A stretch of DNA of 54,782 nucleotides from assembly GCA_029261395.1 (NCBI GenBank), contig JAJDBJ010000007.1, forward strand, positions 1 through 54,782, written 5' to 3'. Position numbers and translations under genes: made by a program. The DNA is from Nitrospinaceae bacterium. Lineage in GTDB: Bacteria; Nitrospinota; Nitrospinia; Nitrospinales; Nitrospinaceae. Under the pieces are notes generated by a model. That model did no database searches. It was not told where the DNA came from and was given only the letters and a program-made list of their open reading frames with translations. This document shows positions 33,155 to 41,681 of the stretch, one piece after another. The stretch's first letter is position 1; the number at the start of each line of letters is the position of its first letter.

Positions 33155-33679
33155 TTACTCAAAATCTTCCGGCGACAGTTTGAATTCTGTGTAGCATTCC
33201 GTGAGCAGGCTGTTTGCCGTTTCCACCATGTGCAACTCACCCAGATCCTCGAACAGTTTCTTGGCAATACGCAGGTGGTGGATGGCCTCTTTGCCTTGCT
33301 TGACGGAGTAGTGTACCGTCGCCAGGTTGCTGTGAGCGCGTGCGAAATTGGGGTTGAGCTTGATGGCCTCCTGGTAATGCTTGACCGAGTCCTCGAGCAT
33401 ATTCAACAAGTTGCAAATGAAGGCCAGGCTGTAATGGGCCATGACGTCGTCCGGTTTCAGCTTCACCGCTTTTTGGAAGCAGGGCAATGCCTTGGCGTTT
33501 TGCTGGAGCTTGCCATAACGGCTCCCCAGATTGAACCAGGCCCGGAAGTGCCCGGGATCCAAAACGACGGATTGTTCATAAGCGGCGATGGCGGCCTGGT
33601 TATCCCCTGCGCGGCCCAGCGTCACTCCTTTTTGGAACCAGCCCTCGGCGCTTTGGGGCGTTGTCGACTCGGTAGTCAT
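33155..33679 (-). CDS. Tetratricopeptide-repeat protein
   Basis: The 174-residue product consists of TPR helical pairs: GWFQKGVTLGRAGDNQAAIAAYEQSVVLDP, RAWFNLGSRYGKLQQNAKALPCFQKAVKLKP (split here by repeat), MAHYSLAFICNLLNMLEDSVKHYQEAIKLNP and RAHSNLATVHYSVKQGKEAIHHL, each with the W/Y-LG-A-P consensus. TPRs form a scaffold for protein partners. No signal peptide is present, so it should be cytoplasmic. It lies between intergenic repeats and has no obvious operon partner. Confidence 0.85.
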   Translation of the reverse strand: MTTESTTPQSAEGWFQKGVTLGRAGDNQAAIAAYEQSVVLDPGHFRAWFNLGSRYGKLQQNAKALPCFQKAVKLKPDDVMAHYSLAFICNLLNMLEDSVKHYQEAIKLNPNFARAHSNLATVHYSVKQGKEAIHHLRIAKKLFEDLGELHMVETANSLLTECYTEFKLSPEDFE

Positions 33680-33822
33680 CGGGTCATCCTTCTATGAAAA
33701 AGATTCAAAAGTGCGAAAAAATGTGTTTTGAGAATGGTCCATATGCTACCCAGTTCAAAGGCTAATTGCAACCTTTGAGGGACATAATCCGCCCCTGCCG
33801 GACCAAAATTTCAGGAGACCCC

Positions 33823-33851
33823 TTGACCCCGGACGAAAAATGTTTTTAAAT
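33823..33851 (+). promoter_or_regulatory. Possible promoter of the 33905-34520 gene pair
   Basis: TTGACC (33823-33828), 17-bp spacer, TTAAAT (33846-33851). Five of six and four of six matches. The start site would be about 45 bases before the ATG at 33905. Confidence 0.4.
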
Positions 33852-33904
33852 GACGGTCTTCAACGAAAAACCGTTAAATCTGTATTATTGAGGAATTGAA
33901 TGCG

Positions 33905-34180
33905 ATGACTGTAATTGAACCGGGGTCCGAAGAGGAACAGACCGTGTTGGCCCGCTGGATCCGGAGGGGCAGGGATTTGGTGGTCGGCACATCCGCCATG
34001 GGTGAATCCTATCTCGATCCCAAGATCAAGCGTGAAGAAGAAGTGCAGAAACTTACCGAGGACTACGTGAAATTTGACCATGAGGTGGCGGAACAATTAC
34101 CTCACCTAAAGGGCCGGTTCCGGTGGGACCTGGAAAAATATTTCCGCGATAACTTCGGTCCTTACCTTCCCATAGAATAA
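33905..34180 (+). CDS. Small charged protein, unknown
   Basis: The 91-residue product is acidic and charged, without signal peptide or membrane segment. It starts MTVIEPGSEEEQTVLARW and ends in an aromatic-rich stretch (RWDLEKYFRDNFGPYLP). It may be helical, with an RRGRDL basic patch near residue 22. I do not recognise a family. The open frame also includes a TTG at 33896; the ATG at 33905 has AGGA ten bases upstream. It precedes the Rieske-like gene by only 16 bp, so they are probably co-transcribed and may act together. Confidence 0.65.
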   Translation: MTVIEPGSEEEQTVLARWIRRGRDLVVGTSAMGESYLDPKIKREEEVQKLTEDYVKFDHEVAEQLPHLKGRFRWDLEKYFRDNFGPYLPIE

Positions 34181-34196
34181 CTATTCAGGAATCAAG

Positions 34197-34520
34197 ATGT
34201 CAGAAGTCCGTATATTAGATCTGGCCGATGCCCCGGTGGAGGGGGAGAGCAGGCAGGTTCAGTTCGAGCATCCCATTACCGATGTGATTTATACATTAGG
34301 GGTGTATTTTGCCAAGGGCCGCTATTTGGTGATCATTGACCTGTGCAAAAAATGCGACTCAAGCCTTACTCGGGGGAAACTGAACGGTATGTACGCCCTG
34401 TGCGCCCGTGAAGATCATGCCTGGAATATCAAAACCGGTCTCTTCAAATTCGACCGCACCCAGTCCATTCCCACCTACCGCGTCACCATCAAGGACGAAG
34501 GCCTGTACATCGAGATATGA
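34197..34520 (+). CDS. Rieske-like domain protein with altered ligands
   Basis: The 107-residue product reads like a Rieske ferredoxin from start to end: a strand-rich N-terminus (VYFAKGRYLVIIDL), first ligand loop CKKCDSSLTRGKLNG (Cys 50, Cys 53), second loop CAREDHAWNIKTGLF (Cys 69, His 74), and a C-terminal YRVTIKDEGLYIEI strand. Normal Rieske loops are C-x-H and C-x2-H; here the first His is Lys (C-K-K-C) and the second loop has two extra residues (C-x4-H). It thus keeps three Cys and one His, but not in Rieske spacing. It could bind a mononuclear metal such as zinc, or a different cluster, or have lost metal. There is no signal peptide. It is preceded by its operon partner at 33905. Confidence 0.65.
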   Translation: MSEVRILDLADAPVEGESRQVQFEHPITDVIYTLGVYFAKGRYLVIIDLCKKCDSSLTRGKLNGMYALCAREDHAWNIKTGLFKFDRTQSIPTYRVTIKDEGLYIEI

Positions 34521-34647
34521 TCTGCTGGCAAGACTTCAGCCTGCAAGAGATTTGACTGTGCGATGCGACCCTTAAAAAAGAAAGCGGGCACCTTCCGCCT
34601 GTACAGGGTGAAAAGAATAGAGTAAGCGGTATTTTGCAGGAGAGAGC

Positions 34648-34923
34648 TTATTCCCACATCTCCAAAACCAGATCGTTTCCTTCCGCATTGTAGACCTTCT
34701 TGTCCTTGAGGCAGAATTCCACAAACTTCAGCGCCTGTTCTTTCGTCTGGTTTTTACTGTCTCCATACACGTTGAAGTCTCTATCCAGCAGTTCCGGAGA
34801 TTCGATGCGGCAATAAAAATCCATATTCCCAGAAGTGGCAATCGGGCTATCGATCCTCAAGCTAAAAGGACGCCGTTGTCCCTGCTCATCAATAAATGCT
34901 GTCAAATAATAAGGATTGTTCAT
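34648..34923 (-). CDS. Small protein, unknown
   Basis: A 91-residue protein with beta-strand-like alternation (YLTAFIDEQGQRRPFSLRIDSPI, DFYCRIESPELLDRDFNVYGD) and a helical C-terminus (TKEQALKFVEFCLKDKKVYN). No family is recognised, and no signal peptide is present. The start at 34923 has a GGGGAGAAG motif (minus strand) directly upstream. The three perfect DnaA boxes lie 138-255 bp upstream of this start, in the empty region to its right, so DnaA could control this gene if the cluster is not an origin. Confidence 0.6.
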   Translation of the reverse strand: MNNPYYLTAFIDEQGQRRPFSLRIDSPIATSGNMDFYCRIESPELLDRDFNVYGDSKNQTKEQALKFVEFCLKDKKVYNAEGNDLVLEMWE

Positions 34924-35060
34924 TTCTTCTCCCCGAAGATATGAAGCGGTTGATCAAGATATCCGTTACATGAACAGTATTTGTCCTCTGATAGTCCCAA
35001 ATTATGGTATGGACAACAAGATTAAAACCCGTTCAATACCTGCCTATCATCGCAATAAGT

Positions 35061-35178
35061 TGTGGATAATTTATTGAAACGATGTGGAAAGTTTGTGGTG
35101 AATCGCATAAAATACTTGCAGGCAAGATGAATTGAAAACCTGATGGTAAGGGAATATCTTATCCACAGCTGTGGATAA
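35061..35178. promoter_or_regulatory. DnaA-box cluster, candidate replication origin
   Basis: TGTGGATAA at 35061-35069, and TTATCCACA at 35159-35167 and TGTGGATAA at 35170-35178 as a head-to-head pair separated by two bases (GC). Near-boxes TGTGGAAAG (35083-35091) and TGTGGTGAA (35094-35102) lie between. AT-rich DNA follows directly. Such density in 120 non-coding bases is far above chance. oriC often carries such an array, but dnaA or dnaN is not nearby in this window, so it may instead be a DnaA titration or control site. Confidence 0.5.
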
Positions 35179-35280
35179 CTATTTTGATTTTTTTGAGATG
35201 CGCGGAAGGATAACGCCTTGCCAGGCATTTTAAATGGAGTGGTGATGAGTCCGCCGCTGTCGGGGAGTCGGCGGAGGTTT

Positions 35281-35302
35281 ATCTCCTGCAGGCGCAGGAG
35301 AT
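35281..35302. repeat. Perfect 9-bp hairpin downstream of flavoprotein gene
   Basis: ATCTCCTGC-AGGC-GCAGGAGAT. It lies 5 bases beyond the stop of the minus-strand gene at 35308 and so follows its transcript. No clear T-run follows, so a terminator role is possible but weak. Confidence 0.45.
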
Positions 35303-35307
35303 GCGTC

Positions 35308-36747
35308 TCACCGTCGCCACGCGTGAAACTTTTGGATGAAATTCAGCAAGCCTGTCGGCGCATGGTTCTTCTTCCAGATGCCGGCGGCGTATTTGTTGGC
35401 TTCGGCCATCGTCGGGTAGATGTGGATAGTGCTCAGAATCTGGTTCAGCCCGAGACCGTGCTTCATCGCCAGCACGTATTCGGTGATCAAATCCCCGGCG
35501 TGATAGCCGACAATGGTGACGCCTAGAATCTTGTCCTTGCCGGGCGGGGTCAATACTTTTACATAACCTTTGTCCTCGCCATCGGCGATGGCCCGGTCGA
35601 GGTCGTCAATACCATAAGTCGCCACTTCGTAGGGGACGCCCTGTTCCTTCGCATCTTTTTCGTTGAGGCCGACGCGTGCCACTTCCGGATCGGTGAACGT
35701 CGCCCACGGGATGACGCTGTAATCCACTTTGAATTTCTTGAAGGGACTGAACAGCGCATTGACTGCGCAGTACCAGGCCTGATGCGCGGCGGTGTGGGTG
35801 AACTGGAACGGACCCGCCACGTCGCCGCAGGCGTAAATATTTTTGTGTGTGGTGGTGCGCAGGTACTGATCGACTTCCACCGTGCCGCGCGGTCCCAGTT
35901 TCACGCCGATGTCTTCCAGCCCGAACCCTTTGGCGTTGGCGGCGCGGCCCACCGCGACCAGCAGTTGATCGAACTCCACCCGCTCGGTGTTTCCGTCTTT
36001 CTCCACCAGCATATAATTTTTACCGTCCTGCACCACCACTTCCTTGCACTTGGAATTGATGCGCACGTCGATTCCCTCGGCGATGAATTTCTGGCGCACC
36101 ATGCGGCTGGCTTCTTCGTCTTCGCGGATGAGAACATCGGGAAGCATTTCGACGAGGGTTACTTCACTCCCCAGCCGTACGAAACATTGGGCCAATTCAC
36201 AGCCGATAGGCCCGCCGCCCATCACCATCAGTTTCTTCGGTAATTTGTTCAGGTTCCAGATTGTGTCCGTCGTCAGGTAATCCACCTGATCGAGACCGGG
36301 AATCGGCGGTATGGCCGGGCGCGCGCCGGTGGCGATGATGATATTTTTGGTGGTCAGCGTTTTGCCGTTTACCTCCACCTCGTGCGGGGAGAGGATTTTA
36401 GCCGATCCGGTGAAACAGTCCACACCCAGCTTCGTGTAACGCTCAATGCTGTCGTGTGGTGCTACTTTTTTAATGACGTTGTGTACGCGTCCCATGACGT
36501 CGGGGAAATCGAAATCCACCTGTGCCGATTTCAAGCCGAAGTCCTGCGATCGTTTGATGTAAGACAGGATTTTCCCGGTGCGAAGGAGCGCTTTGCTGGG
36601 CACGCATCCGGTGTTCAGGCAGTCACCGCCCATCTGGTGCTTTTCGATCAAAGCAACCTTGGCCTTGACGACCGAACCGATATAAGAAGACACCAGGCCC
36701 GCTGAGCCTCCGCCGATTGCAATGATGTTGTAATCTTTTTTCGCCAT
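35308..36747 (-). CDS. MerA-like flavin disulfide reductase
   Basis: A 479-residue pyridine-nucleotide disulfide oxidoreductase. FAD motif IIAIGGGSAGLVSSYIGS (residues 8-25), disulfide GGDCLNTGCVPSKALL (Cys near 44 and 49, canonical spacing), NAD(P) motif MVMGGGPIGCELAQCF, second FAD motif IYACGDVAGPF, and the closing TIHIYPTMAEANK active site. The HIYPTMAE form and the C-terminal extension after it are typical of the mercuric-reductase-like group that lacks mercury-binding cysteines, not of lipoamide dehydrogenase. Reduction of a quinone, disulfide or other acceptor is possible. No partner gene is adjacent. A DnaA-box region lies to its left. Confidence 0.8.
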   Translation of the reverse strand: MAKKDYNIIAIGGGSAGLVSSYIGSVVKAKVALIEKHQMGGDCLNTGCVPSKALLRTGKILSYIKRSQDFGLKSAQVDFDFPDVMGRVHNVIKKVAPHDSIERYTKLGVDCFTGSAKILSPHEVEVNGKTLTTKNIIIATGARPAIPPIPGLDQVDYLTTDTIWNLNKLPKKLMVMGGGPIGCELAQCFVRLGSEVTLVEMLPDVLIREDEEASRMVRQKFIAEGIDVRINSKCKEVVVQDGKNYMLVEKDGNTERVEFDQLLVAVGRAANAKGFGLEDIGVKLGPRGTVEVDQYLRTTTHKNIYACGDVAGPFQFTHTAAHQAWYCAVNALFSPFKKFKVDYSVIPWATFTDPEVARVGLNEKDAKEQGVPYEVATYGIDDLDRAIADGEDKGYVKVLTPPGKDKILGVTIVGYHAGDLITEYVLAMKHGLGLNQILSTIHIYPTMAEANKYAAGIWKKNHAPTGLLNFIQKFHAWRR

Positions 36748-36907
36748 AGGATTAGATGCACCTGAATAAATTGATAATCAAACGTCGCAAAGTTAGTCGT
36801 CATTGTACCCGATTCCTTACACTACCGGGACATGGAGGACCAAAAAGTAGAGGTCAGCGGCTCGCGTTAGCGCACCGCAAGTTGCCCCTGCGGCTAGCAG
36901 TCGGTGG

Positions 36908-37648
36908 TTAATAGTCTTTTATTTCGCCGCCGGAGATGCGACGCGGAGTTTTCCCGAAATCGAGCGGGTGGTCGGTGCCGGGGAGGATAGTGCCGTCGGG
37001 CGAGTACGGGCCGATCTTGCTCCAGGTGCCGTACTGCAATTCGCTTACGTATTCCATCTTCACAATGGCCTTGGGATTCTTGTAGCCGTATTTGGAAGGC
37101 GCGATGACGCGCAGGGGAAACCCGTGTTCATCGGACAACGGGGCGCCATCCATCTGAGTGACCATCAGCGTCCGCGGATGCTGTAGGTCCTCAAGGGATA
37201 GGTGCTCTTTGTAAACGTCACCGCAGTGGAAGACCACGCCCGTGGCCTGCGATTTTGGTGGGCAGAGTTTCATCAACTCGGAAAAATGGAAGCCGCTCCA
37301 TTCCGCCCTGGCGGACCAGCACTCGACGCACTTCAGCCGCGACGTTTGCGTGATCGGCGGCAGGTCTTTGAGTTGGTCCAGCGTGAAGGTTTTCGGATTG
37401 TCGCACAGGCCGCCGACCTCCAGTGTCCAGTCTTCCGCTTTGATGCGCCGGAACGGTTTCCAGTAATTGATGTAGAACTGTTTGAATTTGCCCGCGCGGG
37501 TTTTGCCGACGAAATCGGTGCCCGTGAAATAATCCGGATCGGCCTGTGCCGAACCCGGTCGGCTCCACCAGCCCTGCACCAATGCCACGCAGAACGCGAA
37601 CGCGCGGACCAGAAACGATCTTCGGTTTATTCCATGGAACGGACGCAT
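36908..37648 (-). CDS. Molybdopterin oxidoreductase, sulfite-oxidase fold
   Basis: A 246-residue exported molybdenum enzyme of the sulfite oxidase/MsrP fold. The N-terminus has a twin-arginine motif (INRRSFLVRAF, residues 7-17) followed by a hydrophobic stretch, so Tat export is likely. The Mo-ligand region is SRLKCVECWSARAEWSGF; Cys 107 or Cys 110 should coordinate molybdenum, and the extra Cys is unusual. It ends with the GTWSKIGPYSPDGTILPG loop typical of this group. MsrP (YedY) repairs methionine sulfoxide in periplasmic proteins and needs a membrane partner (MsrQ), not seen here. It overlaps the upstream SUMF1-fold gene by 22 bp, so the pair is translationally coupled; the functional link is unknown. 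Confidence 0.8.
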   Translation of the reverse strand: MRPFHGINRRSFLVRAFAFCVALVQGWWSRPGSAQADPDYFTGTDFVGKTRAGKFKQFYINYWKPFRRIKAEDWTLEVGGLCDNPKTFTLDQLKDLPPITQTSRLKCVECWSARAEWSGFHFSELMKLCPPKSQATGVVFHCGDVYKEHLSLEDLQHPRTLMVTQMDGAPLSDEHGFPLRVIAPSKYGYKNPKAIVKMEYVSELQYGTWSKIGPYSPDGTILPGTDHPLDFGKTPRRISGGEIKDY

Positions 37649-38283
37649 CGGAACCCCAGAAAACTGAGCCGTTCTCCCGGCGGGATGGTGGCTTTTTCGA
37701 AAGCCTTACTATACTCGAAATCGAGGTGGTGGTTCCACAATCCCCCGCGAATGATTTTCAGTTGGCCTTGGGCATCGGCGGTCCATTCCCAGACCGATCC
37801 CGCCATGTCGTGAATGCCGTAGGCGGAGACATCCGTTTTGTTGGACCCCACGTTTTTTTTGACGACGCCGGAATAAAAAGGGTGTGGACGCTTTTTGGGT
37901 TTGCGGTCGCCCCAGGGGTAAACGGAGCCGCGCTCTCCCCGTGCCGCTTTTTCCCATTCCGCTTCAGTGGGCAGTCGGCCTCCGACTTTTTCGCAATACT
38001 GTTTGGCCTGGTGCCAGGTGACTTTCGTTCTCGGATGCTGATCCGCGCCTTTGCGGAAACGGTGGTTGGGAAACTGTTCCTGGAACTCCTCGTTGGTGAT
38101 CTCGCTCTGGTCGATCAGGAACGATTTGAGGAACAGGCGCCGTTCCGGTCCGTGAGGAGGTTGTTTCCCCTGGCCCATGGTGAACGGCCCCTCCGGTATC
38201 ATCACCATCGACGAGGCAGATGCGATCACGGGAGTGCCGAGTAACGCTATAAGAATCAATATAATAAGGCGATGTGAGTTCAT
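37627..38283 (-). CDS. Exported SUMF1-fold protein
   Basis: A 218-residue protein with a signal peptide (LIILILIALLGTPVIASAS, residues 6-24) and a formylglycine-generating-enzyme (SUMF1/FGE-sulfatase) domain: MVMIPEGPFTMGQGK, DQSEITNEEFQEQF, VTWHQAKQYCEKVGGRLPTEAEWEKAARG, YPWGDR, DMAGSVWEWTAD and GFRCVR. FGE needs two catalytic cysteines in the RGGSYxC...YC region; here the matching stretch is RGGLWNHHLDFEYSK with no Cys, so it cannot be a copper-type FGE. Relatives without the cysteines act as ergothioneine-type (EgtB) or binding modules, or have no known role. Its stop overlaps the Mo-enzyme start, the immediate operon partner. Confidence 0.8.
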   Translation of the reverse strand: MNSHRLIILILIALLGTPVIASASSMVMIPEGPFTMGQGKQPPHGPERRLFLKSFLIDQSEITNEEFQEQFPNHRFRKGADQHPRTKVTWHQAKQYCEKVGGRLPTEAEWEKAARGERGSVYPWGDRKPKKRPHPFYSGVVKKNVGSNKTDVSAYGIHDMAGSVWEWTADAQGQLKIIRGGLWNHHLDFEYSKAFEKATIPPGERLSFLGFRCVRSME

Positions 38284-38491
38284 ACCTAAAGTCTACCAAG
38301 ATCGCAGGGCCCGATTCAACACCTTCTAAAGAAAGGCTTGATAAGCAGGCGTTTAGAACATGAAAAAGTGGAGGGGGTTATTGGGATTTTGGTAAATTCG
38401 TTTTTAAATAGGGAAGGAGTATTCTAACGACTCGCGTTAGCATGCCGAAATTTGCCTGCGCCGTCATGCTGGTTCGCCGTCCGCGGAGGGC

Positions 38492-40048
38492 CTACTCCCA
38501 CTCGATGGTGCCGGGGGGTTTGGAGGAGATGTCGTAGACGACGCGATTGACGCCTTTGACTTCGTTGATGATGCGGTTGGAGATTTTGCCGAGCAACTCA
38601 TAGGGGAGTTGCACCCAGTCGGCGGTCATGCCGTCGGTGCTGTTCACTGCGCGCAAGGCGACGACGTTTTCATACGTTCGCGAATCGCCCATCACGCCCA
38701 CCGTTTTGACCGGCAGGAGTACTGCGAACGATTGCCATATTTTTTTGTAGAGCCCCGCCGCTTTAATTTCATTCAGAATAATCGTGTCCGCTTCCTGCAC
38801 GATGGTGATCCGCTCCGGCGTCACGTCGTCGATGATGCGGATGGCCAGCCCCGGTCCGGGAAACGGCTGGCGGGAGATGATCTCGTCGGGCATGCCCATC
38901 TCGCGTCCCAGCGCGCGCACTTCGTCTTTGAACAACTCGCGCAGAGGTTCCACCAACTCCATTTTCATGTTTTCCGGCAGTCCACCGACATTGTGGTGCG
39001 ACTTGATCACCGCCGACGGTCCTTTGAAGGAGACCGACTCGATCACGTCCGGGTACAGCGTGCCCTGCGCGAGAAATTTGAAGTCGCCGGCTTTCTTGGC
39101 TTCCTCCTCGAAAATATGGATGAAGGTGTTGCCGATGATCTTGCGTTTTTGCTCCGGGTCGGTGACGCCTTTCAGTTTATCCAGAAATCGCTTCGATGCG
39201 TCGACGACTTTCAGGTTCATGTGAAAATGTTCGCGGAAGGTTTCTTCCACCTTGGTGCGTTCCCCGGTGCGCAACAGTCCGTTGTCGACGAAGATACAGA
39301 TCAGCCGTTTACCGATGGCTTTGTGCAGAAGCACAGCGACAACGGAGGAATCGACTCCGCCGCTCAGCCCTAGCAGGACCTTCCCATTTTTTACCTGGTT
39401 CTTAATGCCCTGGATTGCATAATCGGCGAACGATTCCACTTTCCACAGCGGTTGGCATTTGCAGATGTTGAACAGGAAGTTGCGGATTATCTTGATACCT
39501 TCCTGGGAGTGGACCACCTCGGGATGAAACTGCAGACCGTAAATTTTGTCGATGGAATTTTCCATGGCCGCCACCGGAGAGTTATCGGTGAACGCCGTGG
39601 TCTGGAATCCTTTCGGCATTTTGGAGATGCGGTCGCCGTGACTCATCCACACAATCGATTTGCTGTGGACGTCTTTGAAGAGGTGGGAGAATGATTTGAC
39701 CATCAACTCCGCCCGGCCGAACTCGCGTTCTTTTGCAGGGTCGACTTCGCCATCCAACAGGCGGGTCATCAATTGCATGCCGTAGCAGATGCCGAGGACC
39801 GGCACGCCCATCTTGAATACCTTGGGATCGACCAGTGGTGAATCCTCTTCCATCACGCTGGCGGGTCCTCCCGACAGGATGATGCCTTTCGGGTTGAACG
39901 CTTCGATGAACTTGAAATCGACCGTACACGGATGGATTTCGCAATACACTTCGCACTCGCGTACCTTGCGGGCGATGTTCTGGGTGTACTGCGATCCGAA
40001 ATCAAGGATCAGGACTTTCTGCTCGTGGATGTCTTTGGCTTTGGTCAT
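38492..40048 (-). CDS. guaA: GMP synthase (glutamine-hydrolysing)
   Basis: Converts XMP to GMP with ATP and glutamine. The 518-residue product has the class I amidotransferase domain ([34 protein letters not shown], the catalytic Cys in [10 protein letters not shown] near residue 88, and the His in FHPEVVHS), the ATP pyrophosphatase P-loop [16 protein letters not shown] (about 231) and the C-terminal GMP-synthetase domain ([13 protein letters not shown], ending [17 protein letters not shown]). Full length and apparently intact. guaB lies 170 bp upstream; a GTCATTCTGAGCG repeat sits in the gap, so the two may be transcribed together or separately. Confidence 0.97.
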   Translation of the reverse strand: MTKAKDIHEQKVLILDFGSQYTQNIARKVRECEVYCEIHPCTVDFKFIEAFNPKGIILSGGPASVMEEDSPLVDPKVFKMGVPVLGICYGMQLMTRLLDGEVDPAKEREFGRAELMVKSFSHLFKDVHSKSIVWMSHGDRISKMPKGFQTTAFTDNSPVAAMENSIDKIYGLQFHPEVVHSQEGIKIIRNFLFNICKCQPLWKVESFADYAIQGIKNQVKNGKVLLGLSGGVDSSVVAVLLHKAIGKRLICIFVDNGLLRTGERTKVEETFREHFHMNLKVVDASKRFLDKLKGVTDPEQKRKIIGNTFIHIFEEEAKKAGDFKFLAQGTLYPDVIESVSFKGPSAVIKSHHNVGGLPENMKMELVEPLRELFKDEVRALGREMGMPDEIISRQPFPGPGLAIRIIDDVTPERITIVQEADTIILNEIKAAGLYKKIWQSFAVLLPVKTVGVMGDSRTYENVVALRAVNSTDGMTADWVQLPYELLGKISNRIINEVKGVNRVVYDISSKPPGTIEWE

Positions 40049-40147
40049 CAGAGTTTTTTCTTTTTAAGGGGAGATTTACGTAAGTATGGCAACCAGAATA
40101 AACCTAGATCCTTCACTTCGTTCAGGATGACATAACGGTGATTGGCT

Positions 40148-40191
40148 GTCATTCTGAGCGGAACAAAGTTAAGCGAAGAATCTGTGTTTTG
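40148..40191 (+). repeat. Dispersed repeat between guaB and guaA
   Basis: GTCATTCTGAGCGGAACAAAG...GCGAAGAATCTGTG variant of the family at 739-772, with a 10-bp insert in the middle. It is followed by the GCGGCGGTTCGCCGCC hairpin at about 40201-40216, which abuts the guaB stop. Confidence 0.6.
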
Positions 40192-40217
40192 AATTTCCTG
40201 CGGCGGTTCGCCGCCAG

Positions 40218-41681
40218 TTATTCGATATTGTAATTGGGGGCTTCCTTGGTCACGATCACATCATGCACGTGGCTTTCCCGCAGGCCGGACGGCGTGATTT
40301 TGATGAACGTGGCCTTCGTGCGCAGTTCTTTAATATCTTTGCAACCGCAATAACCCATGCCTGCTCTCAGACCGCCCAGTAACTGGTGGACGGTGAACTG
40401 TACCGATCCCCGGTAGGGAATGCGCGCCTCGACGCCTTCCGGCACCAGTTTGCTTTCGTTGAGTCCCCGTTCCTGGAAGTAACGGTCGCTACTGCCGTCG
40501 GACATGGCCCCGATCGATCCCATGCCGCGATACTCTTTATAACTTCGCCCCTGATACAGAATTTTTTCTCCCGGACTCTCCTCGGTTCCAGCGAAGAGGG
40601 AGCCGATCATCACACTCGACGCACCGGAGGCGATGGCTTTGGTGATGTCTCCCGAATGCCGGATGCCGCCGTCGGAGATGATGGGGATGCCCTTGGCTTC
40701 CGCCGCCGCGACGCATTTTTTAACGGCGGTGATCTGCGGTACGCCGACGCCTGTCACTACGCGCGTGGTGCAGATCGATCCCGGCCCGATGCCGACTTTC
40801 ACCGCATCCGCCCCAGCTTTGATGAGAGCGAGGGTGCCTTCGGCAGTGGCGACGTTGCCGCCGATGAGTTGCAGTTTTGGGAATGTTTTTTTGATGGCCT
40901 CAATCGTCTTCAGCACTTTGTCCGAATGCCCGTGGGCGCTGTCGATCACCAGCACGTCCAGTCCAACGTCCGCCATGTCGGCGATATGTTCCATATAGTC
41001 CGAAGACGCACCCAGCGCCGCGCCCACCAGCAGGCGGCCTTTGTCATCCTTCGCGGAGTTCGGATACTCGGTCGATTTCAAAATATCTTTGAGAGTCAGT
41101 AAGCCCTTCAGGTTGCCCTTGGCGTCAACGATCGGCAGTTTTTCGATGCGGTGATCGTGCAGAAGTTTCTTGGACTCCTCCAGCGAGATGCCTTCCTTGA
41201 TGGTGATCAGTTTGTCCTTGGTCATCAAGGTGGACAGCTTTTTATTGTGCTGGGTTTCGAAACGGATATCCCGGTTGGTGAGAATGCCCACCAGTTTTTT
41301 GCCTTGGGTGATGGGAATACCGGTGATGTTGTATTTGTCCATGATCTCCAGCGCTTCGCCCAGCGTCTGGTCCGGTCCCAGGGTGATGGGGTCGTCGATG
41401 ACCACACTGACGGCGCGTTTGACGCGGTCGATCATCTTGCGTTGCTGATTGGGTGCCAGGTTGCGGTGGATGATGCCGATACCGCCCTCCTGCGCAAGAG
41501 CGATTGCCATGTCGGCTTCGGTGACCGTGTCCATGGGCGCGCTCAACAGCGGGCAGTTCAATTTGATTTTTTTCGTCAGACGCGTGCCCAGATTAACCTC
41601 TGCCGGAAGCACCTTGGAGTAGGCGGGCAGGAGCAATACATCGTCGAATGTGAGATAGGTTTCCGGTTCTTTTGTTGCCAT
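40218..41681 (-). CDS. guaB: Inosine-5'-monophosphate dehydrogenase
   Basis: Oxidises IMP to XMP with NAD, the rate-limiting step of guanine nucleotide synthesis. The 487-residue product shows the catalytic barrel ([36 protein letters not shown]), two CBS domains (about residues 95-210, [12 protein letters not shown] and [10 protein letters not shown]), and the active-site loop [17 protein letters not shown] with Cys near residue 305, plus [13 protein letters not shown] and the flap [15 protein letters not shown]. The frame is open to 41762; the ATG at 41681 gives the family N-terminus with [16 protein letters not shown]. It is upstream of guaA in the usual biosynthetic pair. Confidence 0.97.
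   Translation of the reverse strand: MATKEPETYLTFDDVLLLPAYSKVLPAEVNLGTRLTKKIKLNCPLLSAPMDTVTEADMAIALAQEGGIGIIHRNLAPNQQRKMIDRVKRAVSVVIDDPITLGPDQTLGEALEIMDKYNITGIPITQGKKLVGILTNRDIRFETQHNKKLSTLMTKDKLITIKEGISLEESKKLLHDHRIEKLPIVDAKGNLKGLLTLKDILKSTEYPNSAKDDKGRLLVGAALGASSDYMEHIADMADVGLDVLVIDSAHGHSDKVLKTIEAIKKTFPKLQLIGGNVATAEGTLALIKAGADAVKVGIGPGSICTTRVVTGVGVPQITAVKKCVAAAEAKGIPIISDGGIRHSGDITKAIASGASSVMIGSLFAGTEESPGEKILYQGRSYKEYRGMGSIGAMSDGSSDRYFQERGLNESKLVPEGVEARIPYRGSVQFTVHQLLGGLRAGMGYCGCKDIKELRTKATFIKITPSGLRESHVHDVIVTKEAPNYNIE

Larger units (their letters stand above)
34924..35307. other. Non-coding region with DnaA-box cluster
   Basis: No gene is supported. It contains three perfect DnaA boxes (35061-35069, 35159-35167, 35170-35178), two weaker ones (near 35083 and 35094), an AT-rich stretch (35178-35192, ATTTTGATTTTTTTG), and a perfect hairpin ATCTCCTGC-AGGC-GCAGGAGAT at 35281-35302. 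Confidence 0.6.
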
